A stretch of 63,473 bases of DNA from Setaria digitata. Lineage: Eukaryota; Nematoda; Chromadorea; Rhabditida; Setariidae. The stretch is from the NCBI GenBank assembly GCA_003640385.1, contig RCAB01000376.1, positions 1 through 63,473 on the forward strand. The letters are read 5' to 3'. This document shows, piece by piece, positions 1-13,623 of the stretch (position 1 is the stretch's first letter; every line of letters starts with the position of its first letter). The position numbers and the translations under genes were made by a program. The notes below the pieces were generated by a model. It was not told where the DNA came from. It ran no database searches and saw nothing but the letters and a program-made list of their open reading frames with translations.

Positions 1-2529
1 GTCAAGCAAATGTTCATTTCGAGTATTTCTTTGGCGTTACAGTCACGTAAATGCTAGTTCCGAAAATTCCCTCACGTCACGCAAATGTTAATTCTAAATA
101 TTTTGTCAAACTGTTCCAATTCGTTTTTTGCTTTTTTTTTTCATTACAGTACTATAGGTATAATTTTGAAACTTTTCAATTAACATCTTTTCGCATATAT
201 TATTTTTAGCAAAGCAATACATAAAGATACACATAAGAACAAATAAGAAGGATAATTTATTGAGAAACTTTGCAATTTTTATTTATTTATTTTTTAAATC
301 TTATTTAAAGAAGAAAAAAAGAAAAAAAAAAGAGAAAAGCTAAAATGAAGCAGTGAACAAAATTTAGTTATTAAATGCAAGAATTTTCCTTAATTAGCAA
401 CTTTTCTTTTTTAAAGATGATTTTATTCTCTCAAGCATCTTTTTCACTCATTTCATTTTCAGTTCACATCAGACTTTTGTTGTCCGTAATGCAACTTGTT
501 TAGTTAATTCAAATAATAGAAAAGATTTATTTAAAATCGAATTTAATAAGCGCATTGAAATTGTATCGTATTAAATGTTTTTTTTTTTTTTTAAAACAAT
601 TTGCCCAAAAGGACAATAATAAATATGGAAATTTCTCTCAAAAAAAAAAAAAAAAAAAAAAAAATTTAATTTATTAAAATGAATATCAACAATTTAAAAA
701 AAATATATATATATAACAAATTTTATCACATTCAAAACTGACGTAAGGCCATACATATGGATAACGTAGCAATAATAAATATAACACTTATCAGATTTAA
801 AAGTGACGTGAAATTATACAATTTGGCGTGGATACAAATGGCTAACGTGATAAATATTTAAAGCATGGAATTTATTAATTTCAAATTTACGTGCAATTGT
901 GAAACCGTTCGCCTACAAACATAAATGAATGATTTTTTCTTTTTTTTTTTTTCTAAAAGCAAATATGACATTTATATCATATTAGTTCTACTATTAGCGA
1001 CTGACTAAAACATATATGAGCAAAGTGGTGATAAATTTAGGATGAAGATGAATGAATAATAATAACATAACGTTATGATAAGAACAGCTACATCATCAGA
1101 GATAGGATAAAAATGAATGATAACATAACGTTAAGAACATTCACATTATCAAGGATAGAAAATGAAGACGAATGAATTATCAGGGATTTCACTTTCGACA
1201 ATAACGCTACAATTTTCCATTTCGGTCTCAAAGCTTTAACCTGTCACTGATAGCTTTTAGTTTTTGCTTCTGAGAGAGAGAGAGAGCGAGTTGAAGGATG
1301 AGAAGCACTAGAGGAAGTATATCATCGTAAAGCACTGGAAGAGGTATCGGGAGTTGTAGACCGGGTGTTCGCGGTATTGGTATTATTTGTGTGTGTGTGT
1401 GTTTGGTTGTTGCATAGATTACTGTACATTTCAGTGATAATATTAAACAATGGCGGAATTGTGGAAAATGAAAATGTTTGATAATTATTGATATGGGCAT
1501 TTTTATCAGCAAAAATTATTAATTCTTTCTTAATTCCATTTTTTCTCTCTTTTTTTTTTTTTAAGTGACTTAGATGCACAAGGTACTTCTGAATTTATGA
1601 GAAAAAAAAAAAGCATTACTTGTTATTGTTAGCTATCAGAAAGTAATCATTTGCAGCGCTGCGTTAATTGAATAATTTCTTAGCTTTTTCACGTTTTGTC
1701 TTATCAGTTTTACTCAAATCAAAGTCTTCCTGTTAACGTATTTTGCATCATTTCTGAAGTAGCTTATGTAAGAAAAATGGAAAAACACTCGAATTTTATA
1801 ATGACGTCAATTTTAACTCCAAAATCATCTTAAAATAACCTGAATGTCTTAAATTTCATTCATTGAATCAAAAAACTGTCCTCTAGTTGTGTTGACATTT
1901 GAAATGTCTAGGCCGGTATAACTCATTTCTATTGTTTTTTTTTTTTTTTTTTTAATCTGCAGTTTTTTTTTTTTTTTTTTTATAATATCTCATTGTTTGC
2001 TTTCCTATTTTTTTACAGCTGCTTCGTGTAGTTCATATCCTTTCAGAAAAATTTCAAATCATACGAATGTGTGGGAAACAAAGAAATGAATTTTTTTTGG
2101 AAATCAAAACTACCATCTGGAGGAATCAACAGAAATCGGAGATGTTTTAGGAGACAGTACGTTGAATTCTTATACCAAGTCAAGCATTTTCAATTTGCAT
2201 TCACCTCTTTACGTATTTGTGAGTAACGAGAGAAAGGGGGAAAAAAAAATAACCTATCATTTGATATGAATTATTATTCCGAAATGTTTTATTAAAATTC
2301 AATTTATTTCGTGTAAAGTTAAAAATTGGTCACAATCAATTAATTTTTGGTAAATTCTTTATCTTCTTTTTAATCACTTTCTTAAAAAATGTATTAGGTT
2401 TTTTTTTTTTTTTTTTATAAATGAGAAAGTAATAAAAAGTAAGTAGGAATGAGAGGAAGAGATCAAAATTTGTATTCTGCGAGCTTAACCCATAAGTTTG
2501 CGATCATATCATATCTATTACTGTGATAA
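1..2529. other. Gene-poor upstream region
   Basis: I see no supported coding exon here. The stretch holds A/T homopolymers, short GA (about 1273-1289) and GT (about 1387-1402) microsatellites, and weak tandem repetition. Examples are three degenerate ~40-bp copies at 1-115 around CACG(T/C)AAATG, a two-copy unit at about 730-850, and two or three copies of a unit around the palindrome CATAACGTTATG at 1050-1170. A short ATG ORF at 2086 (starting MNFFWKSK) could be a 5' exon of the following gene, but I found no convincing donor for it. Confidence 0.5.
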
Positions 2530-5500
2530 ATGAATTTTGATGAGTTGAATCAGACGCGTTATCCTCCCTTTCTCTTGCAAAATGTCAAATCATTTGTGAG
2601 ACATTCCAGGATATTTGCTGCTCGTAAGAGATTTGGAAAAGTGAATCGATTTTTCGAAAATAGAATTAAAAAGTCTGCTAGTGCTTACAATATTGCTAGG
2701 TCACGGAAATCTATCTTCCAATCACTTCAAGTGCTTCGAAATCAGAAATCTGCTTCTTTCAACGTTTTCCAGTTATTGGGTATGCTGTAAAATTATAATT
2801 TTTAGGGAATTATTGTGAAAGGATATGCTCGTGAATTTATGATTGATCTCCTAAAAAATAATAAAAATATTAATGAAAACTTTTCAGTGCCGAAGGAAAA
2901 GATAGAAATTGTGGTGGATGATACACCAGAAGAAGTGCGGCATTTGTTTTTTATTTTTTCTTTTACCGTCTTGATTCGTAACTGTGTAATATATGTAAAG
3001 ATGATGCGTCTTTTTCGATCAAATTGTGGGTTCAGAAATATTCCTTTTCTGAAAGTGCATTTGATTTTTTCTTATCACAAAGACTCAGTGAACATCCTCT
3101 GTACATTATTGATATTGACGAAGTAGTATATCGCCGAATTTTTTATGGTTTTATATCAAATTCTAACATATCATTTTTGGTTTGATTATTAATTGCTTTA
3201 TGTCCTACCCATTCTTAATTATTACTATGTGTATTAGTTGGTCAGTTTTATGTGTCTTAGTTCAACACATGTTTATTTAACACCACATAATAGCAGCTAC
3301 TAAATATTATTCCGAGAACAGTTCGTCTGATGAACTATTTTAAGCTAAGACAATTTCAGATGACTAGTGAAACAGTCCAAAATGTATTGGATGTACAGAA
3401 ACAGAGTGGTGAAATTAAAGCACATAAGGAGATGTTTGTTTTCTTTCATTTGTCCTGTGCTTTTAAATTCTAGAAAATCTTGACCGTTGAAATAAGTCCG
3501 GCCTCTTTTTTTTATTTGTTTTGTTTTAAAAAGAAAAAGCCATGGATAGAGCTATTGTACTTTCTTTCAGGAATGTTACAGACTTGGATGTCATTGAAAT
3601 AACAGATGACGAAAGCTCTTCTTCCAAACAAGCAAATTTAGGCGAGAAGGAACCCGAGGTTTATTTCTAGTAATTCAGGTTTTTGTTTATTGATTTGCTG
3701 AATTAGCAATAAGAATAAAATTCTTACTTTTTTAGGATCGGCAAGTTTAACCTACCATCTGTTAAGGATGTTCAAGATCAGTCTGTAATTTCGGATCAAG
3801 ATCAGTTATATAGAAAAATGAATTATTATTATAGAAAATGCTTTTTTTTTTTTTTACAGATAGTGTTACTCGGTGGTATCTCACAAAATAAGATAGAAGA
3901 ATCCAATGATTCGGAAGAAATCATTTGCCTAGAAGTAAGTTCTTTCTTTCAGTTCTGGTTTACTATTTAATAAATTTTTTAATGTTACTTGACATCCTTT
4001 GAGAATAGTGATATGTGACAGATAGACTTTGTAGGAGATATTAATTCGATCCATGTACCTCTTACGAAGTTTCACTGACCACTGAGTACATTCAGTGCTT
4101 TTATATTTCTGTAGAAATAATTCTGCTAATATATCTTTTATTTGATATAGAAGAGGCCGAAAAAGAGAATGTTACCTTTATTTGTGAAAAGAAAGTTATA
4201 AAATTTTTAGCTCATCTTTGGCGAGTATTAGGCAGGGAGATTTCCTGGTAACGTGTATATATTCATTACCGACCTTTCATATTTCTTTGCAGGACTTCAG
4301 AGTAAGCGATGGAGCAGGGCCTTCTTCCAGTGTGTCACCTATTTTACAGCAGAAAACAATGGAGAGATTTAAAAATGAAGTAATTAAAAAATTTTTTTCC
4401 TCTTGCACATATTTACTTCTTGCAGTAATATTAATTGTTTATTTTGATAAAATAATTAAATTTTTACTGTTACTCAAATGTCGCGAAGGCAATAAATACC
4501 TTCTACTTTTTTCGACTGAAAAGCTTATTATTTCGATGGTGATATTTTTCGGTTTTGCATACTGCTTTACAAATTTGTGATTTCCTGAACAGCATTCTTT
4601 TTGACTGCAAACGAATAGTTAGTTTGAAACTGTATAACATCAAAACAGGCAATAGTTCAGCAAATCATGAAGTGCTTCTTTTACGGAATTTAATCTCCTA
4701 AGATGAACTCCTCAATATGGTTACTTTTTAATTTTGCCCAATCATTATGTGATTTGAAAAATATGGAATTTAGGTAAGAGATTCTACAAATCGTTTTGCT
4801 CATCATAAGAGACAATCTCGTTTTTGCGGCACAAATCTCACAGTTGTTCATCCAGTACACAGTACGTTATCTTCGTCTTCACCAGTGCACGCTGCAAGTT
4901 TGTTTTTGTTGATAGCTTATTTATATTAATGAATACTGACATTTTCAGGTGCTTGTTTTATTAAATATCGTTTTTTTTTTTTCTCGTTTTTACTTCTCTT
5001 AATACTTATCAGTCATGTCTTTTCTAAATTCAACAACACAGGTTAAAAGCGACTTGAAAAGCAGAAAGTAGCAGGCAAAATTTTCCCTTTGTTACATGCA
5101 TTTTTCCGATAACGGAGTTGTCATTTCATACCTTTCATTTTGAAATGAGCATTCCAAGTTTCTTATATAGAGAAAAAAAAAAATGAAGGAATGAAAATAT
5201 GCTGTTGGATATCTTATCCCATCTGTGATCTTGGATGTTGCAGAATGGATAGAATAATTTAGTACAGCTCAGTTTGAAATTTATTGATAGATATCTTTTT
5301 TCTTCATTGTGTTGAAGGCATACATTCATTTTTAGCAAATGTTAATGTTACAAATCACCTAGGTTAGGTAAATATGAGACGGAAATTTGATTGTTCTGTT
5401 TCATATTTATATTTTTGGATCAAATCATTCTATGAGTTCTTCACACATTTTCTTTAATCATTGAGAGCACTGTAAAAAAACAATTCCAGTGATATTTTCA

Positions 5501-8500
5501 TATTTTCACGCTCATTACTAATTTGATAATTGTCTGATTTTTGTGCATTGGTCCATAGAAATCGATAGTTAAAATTGTTTTATGAAGCTTTGAGCCAGAA
5601 ACGAAAAATTTTGGCTTAAAAGCAGTTGGTAATAAAAAATGCTGGTTGATTTGGTTAAAAGTTTGTGCGAGATGAGCGATTGTCATGTCTCTTTTTTGTT
5701 TTCACATACACAGGATAAGGCAAAAAATAGAAATACTTGTTTATTCATCGTCATATACTTTTTCTTTTTTTCCCTTAAAACAAAAATTTTGTGACTTATT
5801 CTAGAAACTTGTTGTAGTAAACCATCTCAGCAAAGAATGCATCCCGTTAGAAGTGTAATTTAAAGAAACTGAAATTTAGTTCTACTGAAATGCGCATAAA
5901 ATCATTCCACCCTTTTGAAGTTTTGTTACATTGCAGATATGCCAGAATTTGTGGACTTGCTGACTCAAGGCACTTTAATGATTTGTAGAAAATGGTTGAG
6001 AAGATGGGACGTTTTACAGGTTGGTTCAGTACATTTTTACGTTATATAGATAAGACCAATATCTCATTATCCTTTTGCTCCATAAATACTACTGTTTTAA
6101 AGCTCTTTTAGAAACCGGAAAAAAAATTATAATTGAAATAATTGGTAAAGCTAGAATTTCCTTTCGTGCATTTTGTAGTGGAATATAATAAAACACAGTT
6201 AATGGCTATAGTTTTCTTCTGGTTTAATGGTCGATAATATTTGGGGTTTTATGGGAATTTCTGTTCTATATGATCAGTTGTATTTTTAGAATGGAGTAAT
6301 GGAAGGCATACCGTTAAGGATATGCAGCTACAATATTCTTTGTCAACAAACTACCACAAAAACTCCTGAACTATACACGCATCTTGCGTAAGTGTATAAT
6401 TATAATGCATTCATCTTTCATAAATAGTATATTTATAATCTATATTAATGCCTTTCAATTTCCCGAAGTTTTTTGATTGCTGATCATTGCTGAATAGTTT
6501 TCATTTTTCTAAATTTCTTATTAGATAATGGTGGTATATTTTTTTAGAAAACCGGGACGTACTTATGAGTTAACTTGGGAAAACCGATGGAGGTTATTAG
6601 CACGTGAATTCGCAATGATTGGTGCTGATATTTTTTGTCTACAGGAAGTGCAATATGACCACTATGATGAATTTTTTAAACCTTATTTCGAAGCTGGTAA
6701 GTGTTTCATTTACAATAATAGTTAAAATGCATACTTGATTCCAGATTACAGGTTGCAATATATTTCTGCATTTATTTGATGTGCTTTATTTTCGGCATGA
6801 CATTTTTGGGCGGATAATATAGCTGAGTTAATTACTTGTTTTAAGTAACCACTAATTAATAAAGAGGATATTTTATTGTCTTTTACATTGCAATCTCCTT
6901 AGAAAATAACTTAAAACTATCTAGTTAATCATTATCCCATTTATCTCCAGTCATTCACTTGGCCATAATTTTTTCCCATGAATTTTGGCTATTTACTGTT
7001 ATGCTTTTGCTGCTTTTCGTCTGCATAATAGGAACTTAGATTATTCCGCTAATTACTGTATTACTTTTTTCACTCATTAATTGTTTTTATAGCTGGTTTT
7101 CTTGGTAAATACAAGAAACGAACACATGGGCTGACAGATGGTTGCGCCATATTTTACAAAACTCATTTTCAGCTGCTTCATTATCGACATATTGAATATT
7201 ATTTGAACGTTGATTCAGTACTGAATAGAGATAATGTCGGTGAGTTTTAGGGATCCGTATATAATTTTGGCAAATTCCCCCAATTTTTCGAATCAAAAGG
7301 ACAATCTGAATGAAGTTATTCAGTATTCTTGAAGTTATGCTAACTATATGTTTGCCGCTTTTCTAGGTCAGTTAGCACGTTTAAAGGACATACGATGTGG
7401 TAGGGATCTGTGCATAGCTAATACCCATTTATTGTTTAACAAACGGCGTGGTGACGTGAAGCTTGCGCAGCTTGCTATTTTACTTGCCAACATTGACAAG
7501 GTAAAGTTTGTTCTTCTGTTGTATCTAAAATAAATTCCGCTTATATTTCTGTAATCTTTGAAAGAATTAATGGAGGAAATGGATCCAAAAAATTTGCCAT
7601 ACTTTTCACTTAGTGAAATAACGTTGTTAAATGCTTCCTGAAAATGCAGTGATTCAAAATGTTAGCGGGCCTAACCTTACTGTTTGCTACACACTGATTT
7701 ATACTTTAGCGAGTTGAAGTATTTTTGCTTGTTAAGTATTATCATTGAAAGGATTTAGTGAACAATTTAGTCAGTATTTAATATGAAAAGACATGAATTT
7801 AGTTAAATAAGCTAAATTGAATTCCAATTAATTTAATAATGTGTTAGAATTCATTATTACTCACTNTATGGATTTAGTTAAATAAGCTAAATTGAATTCA
7901 CTAAATTGAATTCCAATTAATTTAATAATGTGTTAGAATTCATTATTACTCACTAATAAGAGTTTTACTTGAAACCAAGATTTTTCATCTTTTTTTTTGA
8001 TTTTTTTGTTTGTTTTTCATACTGGTAAATAAAAGTTTTGGGTATCAGTGGTGGGCCGTGCAAAACTGAACATTGATTGAAACTAGCAATAAATTGTTTC
8101 TTTTTTTTGCAGGAATGTGGTCCAGGATCNAAAAGAACTGGAAATATGGTATCAGTATTGGGCCGTGCAAAACTGAACATTAATTGAAACTAGCAATAAA
8201 TTGTTTCTTTTTTTTGCAGGAATGTGGTCCAGGANAAGTTTTGGGTATCAGTGTTGGGCCGTGCAAAACTGAACATTAATTGAAACTAGCAATAAATTGT
8301 TTCTTTTTTTTGCAGGAATGTGGTCCAGGATCTGGCCAAGAATGTCCATATATTTTATGTGGTGATTTTAATATTCAGCCACATAGTCCGCTGTATAATT
8401 TCATTATGAGGGGTGAAATTTGCTTCACTAACCTAAGACGAGGCGATATTTCGGGTCAGGGCAGTCCTGGCGGGCCGTTTGTTTCAGTTGACATGTTACC

Positions 8501-9919
8501 TGTAGATGCGAAAATTGCTCGTAACTGTCGCTTCAACTACCTGAAAAGTGAATGTGACATTTTATTTAGATGTTCATTATTTTTAAAGTTCTAGAATACT
8601 GTCTGTTATTGCATTTTGGGGGTGATGTAAATTTATAAATCTGTGAGCCTTACTGCTAAAAAGCATGGAAGTTTCAAATTTTTACTTCTTTTTAAAAATT
8701 AAAATCCTTTTTTTTTCAGCCTTTTCTACATGATTAACACGACTTTTTAATTTTACTATTTATATTTTTTATTAATTTTCTTTATATGACTTTATTTATA
8801 CTTTTTACACGATTTATATTTATACGAACTCGGAACTTTATAAAAACACGGTACAAATTTTTTTTAAAAAACATGAATAAAAAAGCTCTGCATTTATCAG
8901 ACTTTCTTAGTGAAGATTTAGAGGACTTGAAGAAATTCAGGATTTCAAAAGTAGAGGGGTCGAGTAACTTTATCCATAACATGAAAATTTGTGTGCATGA
9001 TCATGGCACTTTTCAGATCGTGCAATGCTACTTCCACCTGGTAACTACTGGAGTCATCCGCTCTGTTTTAATAGTGTTTATCAGCATATGAATGCAAAGA
9101 GTGGAGTGAGTGAAATTTTTTTGCATTTTTACCAGTTTTTTTTCTTTTCTTTTTTTTTTTTGTTTTTAAAGCTTAAGTGGCCAAGATTTTTGTCGATTCT
9201 TATTTCTAAGTCATTTTGCTAAATTGATCTATTTTCAAAGAGTTGGTCATAAGTATTATTTTTTGCATATTCTGTAAATATTCTCTTTTGCAGCCACTGG
9301 TTTCCACGTATCATAGCATCGAAGCTGCTAATCCGGATTTCATATTTTATTCTGTCAAAGCGAAAGGCATTGAGGCCAGTTTAATTCGGAAATATATGGA
9401 ATTTTGTAAAACAAAAGGAAAAAAGTGCCACTATCATCTGATTGAATTTCTCTAGCTATCAAAAAAATTTTATGACCATCCTTTATCTATTTCATGCTTC
9501 CTTCGCTTGAATTCTAACTGACGTTTGATAAATATGGATGACATGAAATCAAATCTTATTCATATCATCACATTATGTGCAAGTTTTTGCATTGGTTCAA
9601 AATGCCTGGGAATCTGTTCTTGATTTAGTTTTGATTTTTTTTTTAAATCTACCTGTTACGTTGCAACAGGTAGCTGCAAATTTAAAAAAACTGCTGAAGC
9701 TGATTAACTGATTAATTAAGTGATTTTTTTCTTTATTTTCAGCAATCAGTGTTCCCAATTTCGGACTCGGCAATACGTATTTCTGAAAAAGGATTGCGGC
9801 TGATTCGACGCCTTACCCTTCCAAATGTGAATCAGTTAGCTGGAACTTTGGGACCATGGCCTAATTCAACTACCCCATCCGATCACATTCCTCTCATCGC
9901 CGATTTCATTTTGCAATAA
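2530..9919 (+). CDS. angel: ANGEL-family (CCR4-like) EEP nuclease/phosphatase
   Basis: Predicted exons: 2530-2779, 2888-2934, 3360-3433, 3571-3658, 3860-3934, 4293-4379, 4774-4897, 5937-6019, 6290-6387, 6548-6696, 7093-7239, 7367-7500, 8316-8547, 8901-8963, 9017-9102, 9294-about 9378, about 9750-9919. Phases close throughout except at the last junction, where the donor is uncertain. The product is about 660 residues: a variable, Ser- and acid-rich N-terminal third, then an endonuclease/exonuclease/phosphatase domain. The catalytic-site motifs are all present: CSYNIL (metal/substrate Asn), CLQEVQ (metal-binding Glu), ANTHLL, CGDFN and terminal SDHIPL (catalytic His). The motifs and spacing match ANGEL1/2 rather than CCR4, because the CCR4 LRR is absent. 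Known vertebrate ANGEL proteins act on RNA 2',3'-cyclic phosphate or on mRNA, so an RNA-processing role is inferred. AATAAA follows at 10021. Intron 12 contains N-gap duplications of its 3' end. Confidence 0.88.
8040..8330 (+). other. N-flanked triplication of an intron 3' end (angel gene)
   Basis: Three ~100-bp near-identical copies of the sequence leading to TTTTTTTGCAG|GAATGTGGTCCAGGA are separated by N at 8130 and 8235. Only the last continues into the exon. A similar pair surrounds N at 7866. The pattern suggests unresolved read overlaps at gap closures. Confidence 0.75.
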
Positions 9920-10020
9920 AAATCATTGTTTTTAGACATCATTTAGTGCAGAAAAAAAAAAAAAAAAAAAGAATAAGAAAAAACACATGATCTTTGGGGG
10001 CAAAAAATTCATTGCTATGA

Positions 10021-10026
10021 AATAAA
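10021..10026 (+). promoter_or_regulatory. Candidate poly(A) signal of the angel gene
   Basis: AATAAA lies about 100 nt after the stop codon. It is the first canonical hexamer within a plausible 3'UTR, apart from AATAAAAATC directly overlapping the stop (9915-9920). Confidence 0.4.
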
Positions 10027-10029
10027 GAC

Positions 10030-13000
10030 TAATCGGATCGGTAAGATTTATTAGATTGCTGCTTGTCTACGTTTATGACTTTTACATTGGACGATTCAAG
10101 CGACGAAGCTTCCATCTTAATAAAACTAGTTTCTCATTTTATTAGTCTAATTTTTCCCATGAAGTGGAACATTATAAATATAGAGTAGTGTGATTCATCG
10201 GTATGGTTAGGAATATGCTGCAATATTAAATATCCGTGTATTTGCTAGTTAGCTTGGGAAATTTTTATCATCAGTTAATGCACAAAAAGGTTGACTTGAA
10301 GAAATGTAAGCTTAGAGTTAGTTAGGATAGATTGGCTCATATATTTTATAATGTTTTAGTTTTTAGGAAATTAATTTTTTTTTTTTCTTTTAAAGTTAAA
10401 TTCTGATATCTCGGCGATAGATAATTTTCTTTCATTTCTTCCTGAATTCACTGAAATGGATTAAGTCATTTAAAGGTATGAGCTTTTAAAAAGCTTTCAT
10501 ATCATTTAAAAGTTGGTCAGCATCACAGTTACTGAGAAGAAATTTTGATAGTTATTAGCTGAGCACAATCAGTAAACTTGTTTCATTTTTCTTTTTCCCA
10601 TCAATAAATAAAAGAGGGAGAGAGAAAAAAAAAAATTAAACATTCATTGGTGATTTTATAGAAGTGTATATATTGCCTATTATTGTATTAATGATGGTGA
10701 AATTACAGGTTTTTGTGATAGAATTTATAAGCTTGATAGGATGTGATAAAATTTATTAGTTTTCTTTATTTGACGTTGGACTAATTTTATTTGAATTTTA
10801 TCGCGAGCAATATGTGTTATATCAGTCTATATTTTTCTTTTTTTTTTTTTGCACACTTTATTATGTAAATCAATTGCACATTAATAACATCAATAAGAAA
10901 TTAAATAACTGAAATGAAGGGTGATAAAATTGAGGCTGGAGCAATGATTGTATAGTGATTATTATTTGGTAGGATTAAGAACTGGTGAACATTTGAAAAG
11001 TATCATCTTGAACTAATTATTAGAATAAAAAATTGAAAAAATATCATATGATTAATTATTACAAACAAAGGTCATTTCCTACTATTATTATTTCCGTGAT
11101 TTTTTGGCAAGCAATCCCAGTCGAAATCTAAAATTAGTTTTATAAGTAAGCAAGAAATATAATATTTTAAATTTTGTCAAATAAGAGTGAATTATTAATA
11201 TATGTTATTGTTTAAAGGTTATCCATGGAAACCAATGTATTTTATGTGTTATACGACATTTAGTCATTGACACATGTATAAACATGATTGATAAGCATTA
11301 TCAGTTATCATTGACGATTCTTTCTTCTAGTTCTCTGCAATATCCTTTAATACTATAAACTAATTAATTTTGTCATTTTATAAACTGCCCTTACATTTGA
11401 TGAGCTCAGCAAGTTTAGCAATTAGTATATAGAATTTTCCTTAGGTATTCAATTACATCAATTAATATATGTCATCTGCAACTGAGATGCTTGTAAAAAT
11501 TTAGCTAAAATTTCAGTCATTTTCCTATTTTCTGCAAATTTTTATGCTTTTTCTTTTTTTTCTCTCTCTCTCTCTCTTTTTTAGCTAATCCTAATAGTGC
11601 AAAAATTTCAATAGATTTCAAGAATAATCATTAGAATTTTTTAGAAGAAAAATTAGATTAAAATAATAAATGAAGTCGTAATTTTACACCTACAGGAGAC
11701 ATTTTTTTTTTCTTTTTTTCTTTATTTGAATTTATGAATTGGAAATAAAATGGCATTGGCAAAAAGTTTGGGAAAATGAAATGGAATTGGTCTTATTTAC
11801 AAAAATTGAGGTTAACTGAATTGTAACGCAGTAATAGTTATTTGTGAATGAAATATTGAAATGAAAAATGACAGATTTTATTAATTCCTTTTTTTATTTG
11901 AGCAGAAAACATAAAATCAAAATGACTTTTTTTTTTTTAACCTAATCTGAAGAAATAAATTCTTTGTGACCAAAAGAAAAAAGATAAGATGGAGGATGTG
12001 TGGAATATAAATATTAAATAATAATGAATATTAAACAGACAAAGTTTATGTGCAGATTTGTTAATTATCTTTTAATTGGTAATCGAAATTGATTGGTACG
12101 CTTTATCATTACATTTTATTATTTTCCTCTTCCCTTTTTTTTTTTTTTTTTTCCTCCACTTTAAAAATATTGCACAAAAACCTATCATATTATTTAATAA
12201 TTGAATTTTTCCCGTCTTGATCAAGATTTAATTATTTACATATTTCAGTCTGTTTGTCTGTTTAATATTCATTATTATTTAATATTTATATTCTGCACAT
12301 CCTCCATATTATCTTCTTTTTTTTCTTTTACTCTCAAAGAATTTATCACTTAAGATTAAATTATTGCTTTATCAATTTAAGAAATTCAATAATTTAAAAA
12401 AAAATTAATTCTTCCACCTAAAAAAAAATATTTCTTTTAATATTGATTTCAGTTTGTTAATATTATGCTATTATCACGTTGACCAACACCACTCACTTAA
12501 AATAGGCAAAATGGAAAAGTCTCAAAGTACTGGAAAGTTTTTTAAAATTAAAAAAAAAAAAATGAAAATTAGAAACTTCGAGAACCTTTTATTCTTTTTT
12601 TTTTCGTATTTCTCCATTAAACGAACTTTATCCACTGACTATCTATTATCCAATTTCTTTTTTTTTTTTTTTTTTTTGGAAGAAATTAGGAATTAGGGTT
12701 ATTAACGGAAACATTTTGATAACAATTGATTAATGATTAGTAAATTGATGGGAGCTGATTAAAAAAAAATCAAGTTCTAGTTTTAATATTGTTCATTGGC
12801 ATAACTTATTTCTTTTGATGTCATTTTGAATTTTATCATTACTGTTTGTTATCTATCTATTATCTGGGAATCATTTATGTCAGTATTATTAATCAGCTTA
12901 ATCAGCATTATTTGATCCATTTCCTTTTTTTTTTTTTTTTTTTTTTTTTTTTGAACTAGCAATTCAGCAATATTTGAATATTTTTTTGACGAATATAAAA

Positions 13001-13590
13001 GAGAATGAGGAGATATTTATGATTATTTTATATTCATTTCTTTGCATCAAGTAGATAGTCTGTTACTGTTTGCATGAATATTTAACATAATTAAGTTTCA
13101 AGAAAGAAATAAGAACTGTTTAAAATGGATTTCTTATTTTTGATATTTATAGAACTGAAATTTAAGAAAGAAAAGGAATTATAGGATTTTAACATTTTCA
13201 AGTTCATAACAATTAGAAACATGAAAAAGTAGAGCATTGCAAAATGCTCAGTATAGAATTATTATATTATACGGTAATATGCTTTTTGTTTTTTTCTTTA
13301 AAGAAAAAAGGATTAATTAATTAAAATTATCGGATGATTCAGTAAATTTTTCATGGGTAGAGAATTTTTTCTTTGCGTATTCATTTTCTTAAGAATAATT
13401 ATGAAAAAGAAGAATAGTGGCAATTTTTCATTTTTCGTAATTTTTTCCAGATTGCAAAAAAAAAGCAGCTAATTTTTAAATGCTTCGTATTTTACAAAAA
13501 TTCTTAATTTCTATTTTTCTTTTTTTTTTTTAACTTTTGCAATTTTCTTTTTTTGAAATGAATATTACCTTTATCATATGGTGATAAGTG
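10030..13590. other. Intergenic, A/T-homopolymer-rich
   Basis: I see no coding exon on either strand. The region is AT-rich with many poly-T and poly-A runs, including one of about 30 T near 12926. It contains the long inverted repeat annotated separately at 11938-12362. Confidence 0.6.
11938..12362. repeat. Long imperfect inverted repeat (hairpin or MITE-like)
   Basis: The left arm (about 11938-12046) and right arm (about 12249-12362) are reverse complements over about 110 bp. The best core pairs GGAGGATGTG...GAATATAAATATTAAATAATAATGAATATTAAACAGACAAA on the left with its complement on the right, with very few mismatches. The outer parts are more diverged. The loop is about 200 bp. No transposase ORF is visible inside. 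The structure would suit a MITE, or a transcript that folds into a long hairpin. Confidence 0.75.
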
Positions 13591-13598
13591 TTTTTCAG
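13591..13598 (+). promoter_or_regulatory. Candidate trans-splice (spliced leader) acceptor
   Basis: TTTTTCAG sits 25 nt upstream of the MSP-gene ATG, with no upstream in-frame exon that I can find. In nematodes this arrangement is typical of an outron 3' splice site that receives a spliced leader. No branch consensus is needed, and this is inferred from position only. Confidence 0.45.
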
Positions 13599-13623
13599 AC
13601 AAGAAAAAAAGACAATAGTAGAA

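Noticed and set aside
1228..1579. Two overlapping minus-strand open frames of 85-94 codons
   Set aside because: They cross GT/GA microsatellites and poly-A runs, and have no splice context or recognisable protein content.
5032..5080. Possible extra angel exon after ACAACACAG
   Set aside because: It meets a stop in the required phase. Joining 4897 directly to 5937 keeps the frame.
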